A stretch of DNA of 11,289 nt, from NCBI GenBank assembly GCA_024763295.1, contig JANTFU010000048.1:1-11289 (forward strand), given 5' to 3'. Of the stretch, positions 6,439-11,289 are shown one piece after another (positions within the stretch are counted from its first letter, which is position 1; every line of letters starts with the position of its first letter). Under the pieces are notes generated by a model. The model did not search any database. It was given only the letters and a program-made list of their open reading frames with translations, and was not told where the DNA came from. A program made the translations under genes and the position numbers. The DNA is from Anaerolineales bacterium (GTDB taxonomy: Bacteria > Chloroflexota > Anaerolineae > Anaerolineales > Villigracilaceae).

Positions 6439-6574
6439 GCCCCCTCTGTCCTTCGGACATCTCCCCAAAATTCCAAAAACGTGGAATTTAGGGGAGACGA
6501 GGCGATAAGTTTGGCTTTGTCCCCCATTTTGCTTGCCAAATGGGGGACGCCCGAGCAGAGCGAGGGCAGGGGGC
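6439..6574. repeat. REP/MITE-like element with nested hairpins downstream of sbcC
   Basis: The 136-base element is bounded by GCCCCCT (6439-6445) and its exact complement AGGGGGC (6568-6574). Two nested hairpins are visible: 6461-6475 pairs with 6482-6496 (14 of 15), and 6519-6529 pairs perfectly with 6538-6548 (GTCCCCCATTT). It begins four bases after the sbcC stop and may help end that transcript, although no clean U-tract follows either hairpin. The rest of the gap (6575-6666) is AT-rich with nothing recognisable. Confidence 0.7.
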
Positions 6575-6666
6575 TGAATCTAACTTTTCAATAAAAATAT
6601 TCATTTCAACTTTTTCAGCTTTATCTCCACCCTTTTTTTGTGTACATGCAGTGCTATGTTACTGAT

Positions 6667-7137
6667 TTAGAATCGATATTCCCGTAACGAGACTTCTTTG
6701 ACCTTTGCATCTTCGCTGAAGAGAAAATCGCCTTGTAGGGTGTGTCCTTGCAAGATGGCGGGTAACCAGAACATAGCGTCATTCCACATTTTCTCGAAGG
6801 GAATTTCGCAAAAGCGAAACCAGGCGGGGCTGATTTCAATCGACTCGGCGGGTGTTCCCTCCCAGCGACGGGCGGTGAAGACATGCACATGCTGGCTCCA
6901 GTTGGGATGTTCGGGGAAGACAAAGCGCATCTCGGCGACTTTGATGATTTTGGGGTTATGAATGCTGATCTCTTCTTCCGCTTCACGGATGGCGGCTTCT
7001 TCAATCGTCTCTCCTTTTTCCACTTTGCCGCCAATGCCCAAGTAATTGCCTTTGCCTAAGCCCGTCTTTTTGTGCCCAAGCAGAATTTTGTCGTCTTTGA
7101 TGAGAAATAATGTGGTTGCTTGTACGAGTTGATCCAT
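6667..7137 (-). CDS. MTH1-like Nudix hydrolase (probable oxidised-nucleotide pyrophosphohydrolase)
   Basis: A 156-residue Nudix protein, the same length as human MTH1 (NUDT1). The Nudix box runs from G37 through GETIEEAAIREAEEEIS (E43, R51-E52, E55-E56); the Gly near the box end is replaced by Ser (S58). Resemblance to MTH1 extends beyond the box: LLGHKKTGLGKG (19-30), HVHVF (83-87), EGTPAES (93-99), and IPFEKMWNDAMFWLPAILQ (112-130), matching the MTH1 segment that holds its base-recognition Asp pair. Here the pair reads D120-A121, and the Asn at position 33 is Leu. Likely role: cleaning oxidised purine dNTPs, with possibly altered specificity. The start was set at the ATG at 7135-7137 (AAGGA ten bases upstream, homology begins here); the open frame further upstream is repeat-derived. 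It lies downstream of the MGMT gene on the same strand. Confidence 0.88.
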   Translation of the reverse strand: MDQLVQATTLFLIKDDKILLGHKKTGLGKGNYLGIGGKVEKGETIEEAAIREAEEEISIHNPKIIKVAEMRFVFPEHPNWSQHVHVFTARRWEGTPAESIEISPAWFRFCEIPFEKMWNDAMFWLPAILQGHTLQGDFLFSEDAKVKEVSLREYRF

Positions 7138-7153
7138 GTGTGTTGATTGTCCT

Positions 7154-7268
7154 TTGCGTAAAGCGTTGCAATGAAGTCGTTGCCAGTAAAAAAACAGTGT
7201 ATTGCGTAAAGCGTATTTCGTAATGATTGCGCGAAAGCAGAACCTTACGCAATACGCACTACGCAATA
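7154..7268. repeat. Inverted heptamer arrays TTGCGTA / TACGCAA between MGMT and Nudix genes
   Basis: A short run TTGCGTA, AAGCGTT sits at 7154-7167. A longer array lies at 7195-7222 (CAGTGTA, TTGCGTA, AAGCGTA, TTTCGTA), and three units in the opposite orientation at 7245-7265 (TTACGCA, ATACGCA, CTACGCA). GTATTGCGTAA at 7199-7209 and its exact complement at 7245-7255 form a perfect 11-bp inverted repeat with a 35-base loop. The family is the same as the array at 5288-5315 within sbcC. Confidence 0.85.
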
Positions 7269-7272
7269 ATTT

Positions 7273-7794
7273 TTATGCCAAAACCGCTCCTTCAAGGCAC
7301 AAAAGCCATTTCTTGATTTCCAGCCCGCCGCCGTAGCCGCGCAGTTTGCCGTCCGCGCCGAGAACGCGGTGACAGGGAATCACGATGGGCATTGGATTGG
7401 TCGCTTCGGCGCGCCCAATCGCGCGCGCCGCGTGTGGACGCCCCAATTGCTGTGCCAGTTCTCCGTAGGTGGATGTTTGCCCGTAGGGAATGGCATACGT
7501 CGCCAACAAAACTTGGCGCTGAAAAGGTAACATACCCGACCAGTCAATTTGGACGCTGAAGCGCTTGCGTTTACCGTCCAGATATTCGCGTAGCTCGTTG
7601 GCGGCTAAAGCCAGTCGGCGCGGATTTTCTTCGAGGTCGGCTTTGGGATGGCGTTTTTCTAAAACGCGCAAAAGTTCGGACTGGGCACAATCCCATTCGA
7701 GAGCAACCAAACCTAAATCGGAGCAGGCGAGCCATAAATCTCCCAGCGCGGTATCGCGTACTTTGCCAAAATAAATTTTCCCTGCGTGAGCCAT
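7273..7794 (-). CDS. ogt: Methylated-DNA--protein-cysteine methyltransferase (MGMT/Ogt)
   Basis: A suicide repair protein that transfers alkyl groups from O6-alkylguanine (and O4-alkylthymine) to its own cysteine. The acceptor motif IPCHRVLGADG is near residue 141, preceded by the DNA-binding HTH (GQTSTYGELAQQLGRP, with the arginine finger in ARAIGRA) and the conserved NP before the active site; GYGGGLEIKKWLL closes the domain. The N-terminal third is the usual divergent domain. Length about 173, normal for Ogt-type proteins. Two ATGs lie in a row; GGAGGT is only two bases before the first but five before the second, so the second (7792-7794) is preferred. No AdaA-type domain is fused. The gene is upstream of the MTH1-like Nudix gene, separated by 135 bases of repeat. 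Confidence 0.95.
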   Translation of the reverse strand: MAHAGKIYFGKVRDTALGDLWLACSDLGLVALEWDCAQSELLRVLEKRHPKADLEENPRRLALAANELREYLDGKRKRFSVQIDWSGMLPFQRQVLLATYAIPYGQTSTYGELAQQLGRPHAARAIGRAEATNPMPIVIPCHRVLGADGKLRGYGGGLEIKKWLLCLEGAVLA

Positions 7795-7817
7795 CATCCA
7801 CCTCCATTTACATACAT

Positions 7818-7823
7818 ATTCTA
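7818..7823 (-). promoter_or_regulatory. Candidate -10 (TAGAAT) for the MGMT gene
   Basis: On the minus strand TAGAAT, five of six matches to TATAAT, lies about 24 bases before the chosen start, leaving room for the GGAGGT ribosome binding site. The -35 region is poor. Confidence 0.3.
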
Positions 7824-7858
7824 ACAGCGACCTTACAGTTTAGATAAGTGGCGGGCTT

Positions 7859-7891
7859 GCGTAGGGCAAGCGTAGGGTAAGCGTCAAGTAG
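7859..7891. repeat. Eleven-base tandem repeat GCGTAGGGYAA
   Basis: Two near-identical 11-base units (GCGTAGGGCAA, GCGTAGGGTAA) are followed by a partial third (GCGTCAAGTAG). The core GCGTA resembles the TTGCGTA heptamers. It lies in the 241-base divergent gap between MGMT and the TyrA-like gene. Confidence 0.6.
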
Positions 7892-7911
7892 AATATGAAA
7901 GCCCATGTTAA

Positions 7912-7917
7912 TATAAT
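7912..7917 (+). promoter_or_regulatory. Candidate distal -10 (TATAAT) for the TyrA-like gene
   Basis: A perfect TATAAT hexamer lies upstream of the hairpin at 7952-7982. A transcript starting about 7924 would carry that hairpin in its leader. The -35 (TAGAAT at 17-base spacing) is weak. Confidence 0.3.
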
Positions 7918-7951
7918 GCCATAAAGTGATTTCTCTTCTCCTCCTTTCAAT

Positions 7952-7982
7952 AGAGAACCAAGGTCGGCGTCCTTGGTTCTCT
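7952..7982. other. Perfect 12-bp hairpin in the TyrA-like leader region
   Basis: AGAGAACCAAGG (7952-7963) and CCTTGGTTCTCT (7971-7982) are exact complements around the 7-base loop TCGGCGT. The 3' flank is CCATTTAACG with no U-tract, so an intrinsic terminator in either direction is unconvincing. It could be an attenuator component, a protein-binding site or a dispersed palindrome. Confidence 0.7.
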
Positions 7983-8005
7983 CCATTTAACGACATCTTG
8001 CGGGG

Positions 8006-8011
8006 TATAAT
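8006..8011 (+). promoter_or_regulatory. Proximal -10 (TATAAT) for the TyrA-like/GIY-YIG operon
   Basis: A perfect TATAAT in GGGGTATAATCGCC lies 27 bases before the ATG, placing the start site near 8018 and leaving the AAGGA ribosome binding site (8028-8032) in a short leader. The GGTATAAT context matches the sbcC promoter. No clear -35. Confidence 0.5.
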
Positions 8012-8038
8012 CGCCAAAAACGCAAAGAAGGAATCCTT

Positions 8039-9019
8039 ATGACACTCCAAATTACAATTATCGGGCTGGGGCAAATTGGCGCATCAATCGGCTTGGCGCT
8101 CGAAAATTATCAGAAAGATATTTACCGCGTGGGGCACGATAAAGACCTCGGCGTAGCAAAAGACGCTCAAAAGATTGGCGCGGTCGACAAAGTACACCGC
8201 AACCTGCCGAGTTCTGTCAAAGATGCAGATATTATTATTTTGAGCTTGCCTTTTAGCGAAATTTACGAAACGCTCAAATATATTGTGGATGTCGTGAAAG
8301 AAGACGCGATTATTTTGGACACGGGAACAGGAAAAGCGGCTGTCGATGCGTGGATTAAAGAAATCTTCCCGACGAAACGCGCGTATGTTGGGCTGGGTCC
8401 CGTCATCAATGCCGCATATCTCCACGAGGCACCTTTCGGCGTTAACGCCGCCCGCAAAAATCTCTTTGAACACACAGCAACCTTATTGGCTGTCCCCGGC
8501 GATGCCCCCGGCGAAGCGGTGGACGCCGCCCTAACCTTGATTGGGATGCTTGGCTCGCGCGCGATTTTCACCGATTTGGTCGAAGCGGATGGGGTGATGG
8601 CATCGGCGCATTTGCTGCCCCAACTGACAGCCGCCGCACTGGTCAATACATCGGTCGAAAGTTCGGGCTGGCAGGAAGCGCGCAAAATTGCAGGACGGGC
8701 ATTTGCTGAAGCAACGCGACCCAGTCTCCATCAGGAGGGTGCCGCATCTTTGGCTGAAGCCGCTTTTGCTAACCGCGAAAGCCTGACGCTGAAGCTGGAC
8801 GCTTTGATCACGTCTTTGCAGGAAATCAAATCCCTGCTTGTGGGTGCAGATCAATCGGCTTTACGCGAACGTTTGACAGATGCTCAGGAAGGGCGCGAAA
8901 ATTGGGAGAACGAGCGTTTTGCTGCCAAGTGGTTGCAAGGCGACGAAGATCGCAAGAGCGTTGAATTGCCGAGCATGGCAGCGCATCTTTTTGGCTATCG
9001 TGACCGTAAACGCGATTAA
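8039..9019 (+). CDS. TyrA-like (prephenate/arogenate dehydrogenase family) NAD-dependent oxidoreductase
   Basis: A 326-residue protein with an N-terminal Rossmann fold (GLGQIGASIG, G9/G11/G14; D34 at the end of strand 2 favours NAD) and an all-helical C-terminal domain as in TyrA. DTGTGKAAVD (94-103) corresponds to the family's D-x-G-S-x-K loop with Thr for Ser, and SAHLLPQLTAAAL (189-201) to the helix usually reading SHLPH. The family's catalytic HPMxG motif is absent: the equivalent stretch after strand 6 reads GLGPVIN (118-124). The C-terminal 60 residues are charged and lack an ACT domain. It may therefore be a dehydrogenase of a different substrate rather than the tyrosine-pathway enzyme. 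AAGGA six bases upstream fixes the start. The GIY-YIG gene follows two bases after its stop. Confidence 0.8.
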   Translation: MTLQITIIGLGQIGASIGLALENYQKDIYRVGHDKDLGVAKDAQKIGAVDKVHRNLPSSVKDADIIILSLPFSEIYETLKYIVDVVKEDAIILDTGTGKAAVDAWIKEIFPTKRAYVGLGPVINAAYLHEAPFGVNAARKNLFEHTATLLAVPGDAPGEAVDAALTLIGMLGSRAIFTDLVEADGVMASAHLLPQLTAAALVNTSVESSGWQEARKIAGRAFAEATRPSLHQEGAASLAEAAFANRESLTLKLDALITSLQEIKSLLVGADQSALRERLTDAQEGRENWENERFAAKWLQGDEDRKSVELPSMAAHLFGYRDRKRD

Positions 9020-9021
9020 TA

Positions 9022-9261
9022 ATGCCCTTTTTTTGCTATATGGTCGAGTGCGCCGATGGCACATACTATACCGGCTGGAGTACCGATCCACAAAAACGCT
9101 TGCAGGCGCATAATGCCGGCAAAGGCGCAAAATATACCCAAACGCGCCGTCCCGTAAAGCTGATTTATGTGGAAGAACTGCCAAGTAAAAGCAGCGCCCT
9201 AAAACGGGAGTATGCCATCAAACAACTGACGCGCAAGCAAAAAGAGCAGTTGGTGAAATAG
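9022..9261 (+). CDS. Small GIY-YIG domain protein (YhbQ/UPF0213 type)
   Basis: This 79-residue protein is a minimal GIY-YIG nuclease fold. CYMVECADGTYYTGWS (5-20) holds the two signature strands in the degenerate CYM/YTG form typical of this family, followed by the conserved Arg (R26), HNAGKGAKYTQTRRPV (30-45) and KREYAIKQL (61-69) with the metal-binding Glu E63. The length is somewhat below E. coli YhbQ (about 100). Related proteins have weak DNA-related activities and the cellular role is unclear. The start lies two bases after the TyrA-like stop with no strong ribosome binding site, suggesting translational coupling. It is the last gene of that operon, before a terminator hairpin. Confidence 0.92.
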   Translation: MPFFCYMVECADGTYYTGWSTDPQKRLQAHNAGKGAKYTQTRRPVKLIYVEELPSKSSALKREYAIKQLTRKQKEQLVK

Positions 9262-9310
9262 GCGTCTCAAATGGCGCTTCAGTCTCCATTTCTGGCGCGG
9301 GGCGCAGGTT

Positions 9311-9345
9311 AAAAAAAGCTGACAGGTTTTCAAAACCTGTCAGCT
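9311..9345 (-). terminator. Strong intrinsic terminator between convergent genes
   Basis: AGCTGACAGGTTTT (9317-9330) and AAAACCTGTCAGCT (9332-9345) form a perfect 14-bp inverted repeat around one base. On the minus strand it is followed by seven U residues (complement of 9311-9317), a textbook terminator for the phosphoribosyltransferase gene ending at 9369. On the plus strand the 3' flank is only CTTCTCGTTTTC, so it may end the GIY-YIG transcript less efficiently. Confidence 0.85.
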
Positions 9346-9368
9346 CTTCTCGTTTTCTTTGGTTCTGT

Positions 9369-9920
9369 TTAGTCCCTAAAGAGCGGAATATGCCCAAGCG
9401 AAATTACATCTGCCCACTTCTCTTGGTCGCCTTCGGTCAGGATGGCAACGTCTGCGACGACTTCGGCTTTAGCTTTTTGCATTAGTTCGCGCATCCCTTT
9501 GAGCGTGGAGCCGGTGCTAATCACATCATCGACCAGAACCACTTTTTTGCCTTTAATCAGCGCTTGGTCTTTTTCGTCAAGAATCAGGGTTTGGGGTTTA
9601 CCGGTTGTGATCGAGAGCGTTTCGGCGCTCAGGGGAACGCCCATATAGGCTTTGTATGATTTGCGCAAGACCGCATACGGCTTGCTGGTGTGGACGGACA
9701 GCGCATACGCCAGCGGAATCGATTTTGCCTCAGCCGTGATGATGACGTCGTAGTCTGTTTCAGCGAGTTTGTCTTTTAGGGCTGTGGCGCAGGCTTCCAC
9801 CAATTCAGTGTCGCCAAGGATATTCAAAACCGCGATGCGCAGATCGGGGCTAAGTTCAAGGAGGGGGAGTTCGCGTTTTAATCCTGCAATTTCTAGCGGG
9901 TGTGAGCCGTGAAAGGTCAT
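9369..9920 (-). CDS. Purine-type (adenine/xanthine-like) phosphoribosyltransferase
   Basis: A 183-residue type I PRTase that would join a purine-like base to PRPP in nucleotide salvage. The PRPP-binding loop is KKVVLVDDVISTGSTL (125-140; D131, D132), the pyrophosphate region is TAEAKSIPLAYALS (62-75), and LRKSYKAYM plus LSITTGKPQTL mark the flexible loop and following strand, as in APRT-like enzymes. The start was moved to the ATG at 9918-9920, which has GGAG seven bases upstream and begins the conserved part; the open frame extends 62 codons further but that stretch is Arg-rich, repeat-like and has no homology-like features. It is a single gene with its own terminator. Adenine versus hypoxanthine or xanthine specificity cannot be decided. 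Confidence 0.85.
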   Translation of the reverse strand: MTFHGSHPLEIAGLKRELPLLELSPDLRIAVLNILGDTELVEACATALKDKLAETDYDVIITAEAKSIPLAYALSVHTSKPYAVLRKSYKAYMGVPLSAETLSITTGKPQTLILDEKDQALIKGKKVVLVDDVISTGSTLKGMRELMQKAKAEVVADVAILTEGDQEKWADVISLGHIPLFRD

Positions 9921-10261
9921 GAGTTTCTCCAAGTGGATAATTTGCGCGGGTAGTTTATCACAAATCCTGTCGGAGAGCCTGATTTCACAGATTGGTAAAT
10001 TTTGACTGATTTTATCTGTTCTGCCTCTTGGCTCTAGTCGCCGTCCTCGGCGGCGCTTTGTGAGAAAACGCTGCGTCAAGGACAGCGCAGGGAGGCTTTG
10101 CCACAAATCTTTGATCTGTCAATTTTGCCCACTACCCAAAGTGGTTTGCGCAGTTGCGATATTTGCAAAAAGTCATATCGTGGAATGACATTTGTTGTCG
10201 AAATTTTATGTTTTTTTTCGCTATTTGTTGACGTTTTGTGGACGCTTGCCTTGTATTATTC

Positions 10262-10352
10262 TGCGTGCAAGGACATCCGGACATGGTGGTCTCGAGGGAA
10301 GCCATGTATCAAAGATCGGCAGCCATTAGGGAGAGAAAGGCTGCCGATTTTT
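10262..10352 (+). ncRNA. Candidate small RNA or attenuated leader
   Basis: TTGACG (10228-10233) and an AT-rich TTGTATTAT (10251-10259) could be a promoter, with spacing that is not ideal (17 bases to TTGTAT, 20 to TATTAT). The transcript would run about 90 bases: a stem ACATGG/CCATGT (10281-10286 with 10302-10307) enclosing TCTCGAGGGA, then the strong terminator ending at 10352. No plus-strand protein gene precedes the terminator, so something short must be transcribed, or the terminator regulates the HTH gene 120 bases downstream. I recognise no known riboswitch class. Confidence 0.35.
10311..10352 (+). terminator. Intrinsic terminator with no upstream protein gene
   Basis: ATCGGCAGCC (10315-10324) and GGCTGCCGAT (10339-10348) pair perfectly around a 14-base loop and are followed by a short T run (10349-10352); flanking AAAG/TTTT can extend the stem to 14 pairs with one G-U. 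Orientation is plus strand. Confidence 0.8.
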
Positions 10353-10471
10353 GAGTCCTATATTCCAGTGTTGAAAATCATAAACCTACAAAAATCTACA
10401 TTGACCGAAGTTTTTTCTGTGGTTAAAGTATGTTTTGCATAAATTTACATAGAATATGATAAGGTCTTAGT

Positions 10472-11107
10472 ATGGATAAAACAAATAATAAGAATTGGCT
10501 AAGTCTGAGTGGCGTAGCCGAAAAATTGGGGGTACATCCCAGCACGGTGCGTGCTTGGTCAGATCAAGGGGTTTTGCCGGTTTACCGTACACAGGGCGGT
10601 CACCGCCGCTATCTGCTTGACGAAATTGATTTATGGCTCGAAACATCTCGTCAAAATCAGGAGGTCGCCCCTGAGCGCGCATTGCACTCGGTGTTAAACC
10701 GCATTCGCTTTCAAATCGCTGAAAAAAGGCTTGAAAAAGAAGTCTGGTATCAAAAACTCGATGACGAAGCCCGACGCCAGTATCGGATGAGCAGCAAAAA
10801 CCTCATGCAAAGTCTTGCTAATTATCTCAACGCGCAGGGCGATGACGCAATTGCCGAATCGCGCTCGCTAGGCTACGAATACGCTTCACGTGGGCGTCGC
10901 TATGGACTGTGTTTACTAGATGCTACGCGCGCTTTTCTCTTCTTCCGTAATCTGTTGATCGAATCCATGACCGAGGTCTACCTCAGCTCGCGTGTTGTTG
11001 ATGTTGAAGCCTGGGGCGAAATGCTTGGGCGCATTCATGCCTTTACCGATCAGACCATGCTTTCGTTGATGGAGACTTATCAGGCTTTTGAGAATAACCG
11101 TAATTAG
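10472..11107 (+). CDS. MerR-type HTH regulator with RsbRD_N-like helical C-terminal domain
   Basis: In this 211-residue cytoplasmic protein, residues 9-56 are a MerR/excisionase-type winged helix (SGVAEKLGVHPSTVRAWSDQ, then TQGGHRRYLLDEIDLWL with the wing motif GGHRRY). Residues about 60-100 are a charged linker helix. Residues 104-207 are an all-helical domain with the look of RsbR/RsbRD N-terminal (globin-like) sensor domains: LANYLNAQGDDAIAESRSLG, YEYASRGRRYGL, ATRAFLFFRNLLIESM. A DNA-binding head with a signal-sensing tail fits a one-component regulator; the signal is unknown. There is no cobalamin-binding domain. Start: AAGG seven bases before the ATG, although a TATGAT hexamer at 10455-10460 would put transcription start close to the ATG. 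Twelve bases after its stop begins a small membrane protein gene, likely co-transcribed. Confidence 0.82.
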   Translation: MDKTNNKNWLSLSGVAEKLGVHPSTVRAWSDQGVLPVYRTQGGHRRYLLDEIDLWLETSRQNQEVAPERALHSVLNRIRFQIAEKRLEKEVWYQKLDDEARRQYRMSSKNLMQSLANYLNAQGDDAIAESRSLGYEYASRGRRYGLCLLDATRAFLFFRNLLIESMTEVYLSSRVVDVEAWGEMLGRIHAFTDQTMLSLMETYQAFENNRN

Positions 11108-11119
11108 CTGGGTAAATTG

Positions 11120-11263
11120 ATGAATACACAAAAAGAAAAGAATCCCCGTTCATATCCCTCGCTTTATGAAAAAACCGTGCCTGTGGTGGTTGGTATTTTA
11201 GTTGTCATTTTGCTTGTCCTAATTGCGGCAGCGATTGGTGTTGTTTTTGGCATTGCGGGCTAA
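11120..11263 (+). CDS. 47-residue single-span membrane protein
   Basis: The reading frame from ATG 11120-11122 to TAA 11261-11263 gives a hydrophilic head (MNTQKEKNPRSYPSLYEKT) and one long hydrophobic helix (residues 20-47, PVVVGILVVILLVLIAAAIG and onward) ending in GIAG. The positive charges lie N-terminal to the helix, which predicts N-in orientation. It starts 12 bases after the HTH regulator's stop with a weak ribosome site (GGGTAAATTG), consistent with coupling. No family recognised. The clean head-plus-helix organisation argues for a real gene. Confidence 0.65.
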   Translation: MNTQKEKNPRSYPSLYEKTVPVVVGILVVILLVLIAAAIGVVFGIAG

Positions 11264-11289
11264 TCGCTTTGGCAAAATGCCGAGTCTTT

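Larger units (their letters stand above)
9921..10471. other. Long intergenic region with several hairpins and a candidate small RNA
   Basis: No convincing protein gene. The left part, in the leader of the phosphoribosyltransferase, has an imperfect palindrome at 9988-10018 (CAGAT/ATCTG with inner AAAT/ATTT), a CGCCG-TCCT-CGGCG hairpin at 10039-10052, a CTGCG/CGCAG hairpin at 10071-10090 and CCACT/AGTGG at 10129-10144. The middle is AT-rich with eight consecutive T at 10211-10218. The right part holds the candidate RNA and terminator listed separately, then an AT-rich upstream region of the HTH gene with TATGAT at 10455-10460. Confidence 0.6.

Noticed and set aside
7138..7266. 43-codon N-terminal extension of the Nudix frame
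   Set aside because: It is translated from the inverted heptamer arrays, shares the RNTQ/YA-type repeat peptide also seen in sbcC, lacks a ribosome site and precedes the point where MTH1-like homology begins.
7154..7268. Possible CRISPR array
   Set aside because: Units are seven bases, contiguous and without spacers; no cas genes are nearby.
7795..7797. First of two adjacent ATG codons as MGMT start
   Set aside because: GGAGGT would be only two bases away; the second ATG has five-base spacing.
9921..10106. 62-codon N-terminal extension of the phosphoribosyltransferase frame
   Set aside because: Its composition is Arg-rich and hairpin-derived, it has no family similarity, and a well placed GGAG supports the ATG at 9918-9920.
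10262..10352. Cobalamin riboswitch
   Set aside because: GGGAAGCC weakly recalls a conserved cobalamin element, but the B12 box, the GCCACTG segment and the overall length are missing.
10098..10442. 114-codon plus-strand open frame
   Set aside because: It runs through the intrinsic terminator and the AT-rich promoter region of the HTH gene, has no ribosome site and no recognisable domain.

Overview
The window looks like a chromosomal segment from a Chloroflexota bacterium, most likely Anaerolineae. This rests on a short membrane-anchored protein made of Thr-Pro repeats, the mix of housekeeping genes, and abundant short tandem repeats between genes; no rRNA or marker gene here confirms it. No tRNA, rRNA, CRISPR array, transposase or phage gene was found.

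Layout. Positions 1-3746 are a minus-strand block. Reading in transcription order it holds a membrane-anchored nuclease related to archaeal Holliday-junction resolvases, a TM-plus-(Thr-Pro) stalk protein, and three M42 (TET-type) aminopeptidases in tandem, the last cut by the window edge. Divergent from the nuclease is an 851-residue SbcC/Rad50-type ATPase (3880-6435). Next come, on the minus strand, an MGMT-type DNA alkyltransferase (7273-7794) and downstream of it an MTH1-like Nudix hydrolase (6667-7137). On the plus strand a TyrA-like dehydrogenase (8039-9019) is followed two bases later by a small GIY-YIG protein (9022-9261). A strong hairpin terminator separates these from a convergent purine-type phosphoribosyltransferase (9369-9920). 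A 551-base stretch without a convincing protein gene follows, holding a plus-strand intrinsic terminator with no gene upstream of it, hence a candidate small RNA or attenuated leader. The window ends with a MerR-type HTH regulator fused to an RsbRD_N-like helical domain (10472-11107) and a 47-residue single-span membrane protein (11120-11263).

How it fits together. Five genes concern DNA or nucleotide maintenance (resolvase-like nuclease, SbcC, MTH1-like, MGMT, GIY-YIG), so this is a loose genome-maintenance neighbourhood, although they are in at least four transcription units. The M42 trio could supply subunits for homo- or hetero-oligomeric peptide-degrading particles.

The most unusual signal is the repeat content. 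At least six sites carry heptanucleotide tandem arrays of three sequence families, plus an octamer family at 125-185. The intergenic ones tend to occur as inverted pairs, and three arrays lie inside the sbcC reading frame, in the coiled-coil arms on both sides of the zinc hook. Two larger imperfect palindromes (1267-1409, 6439-6574) resemble REP/MITE elements.
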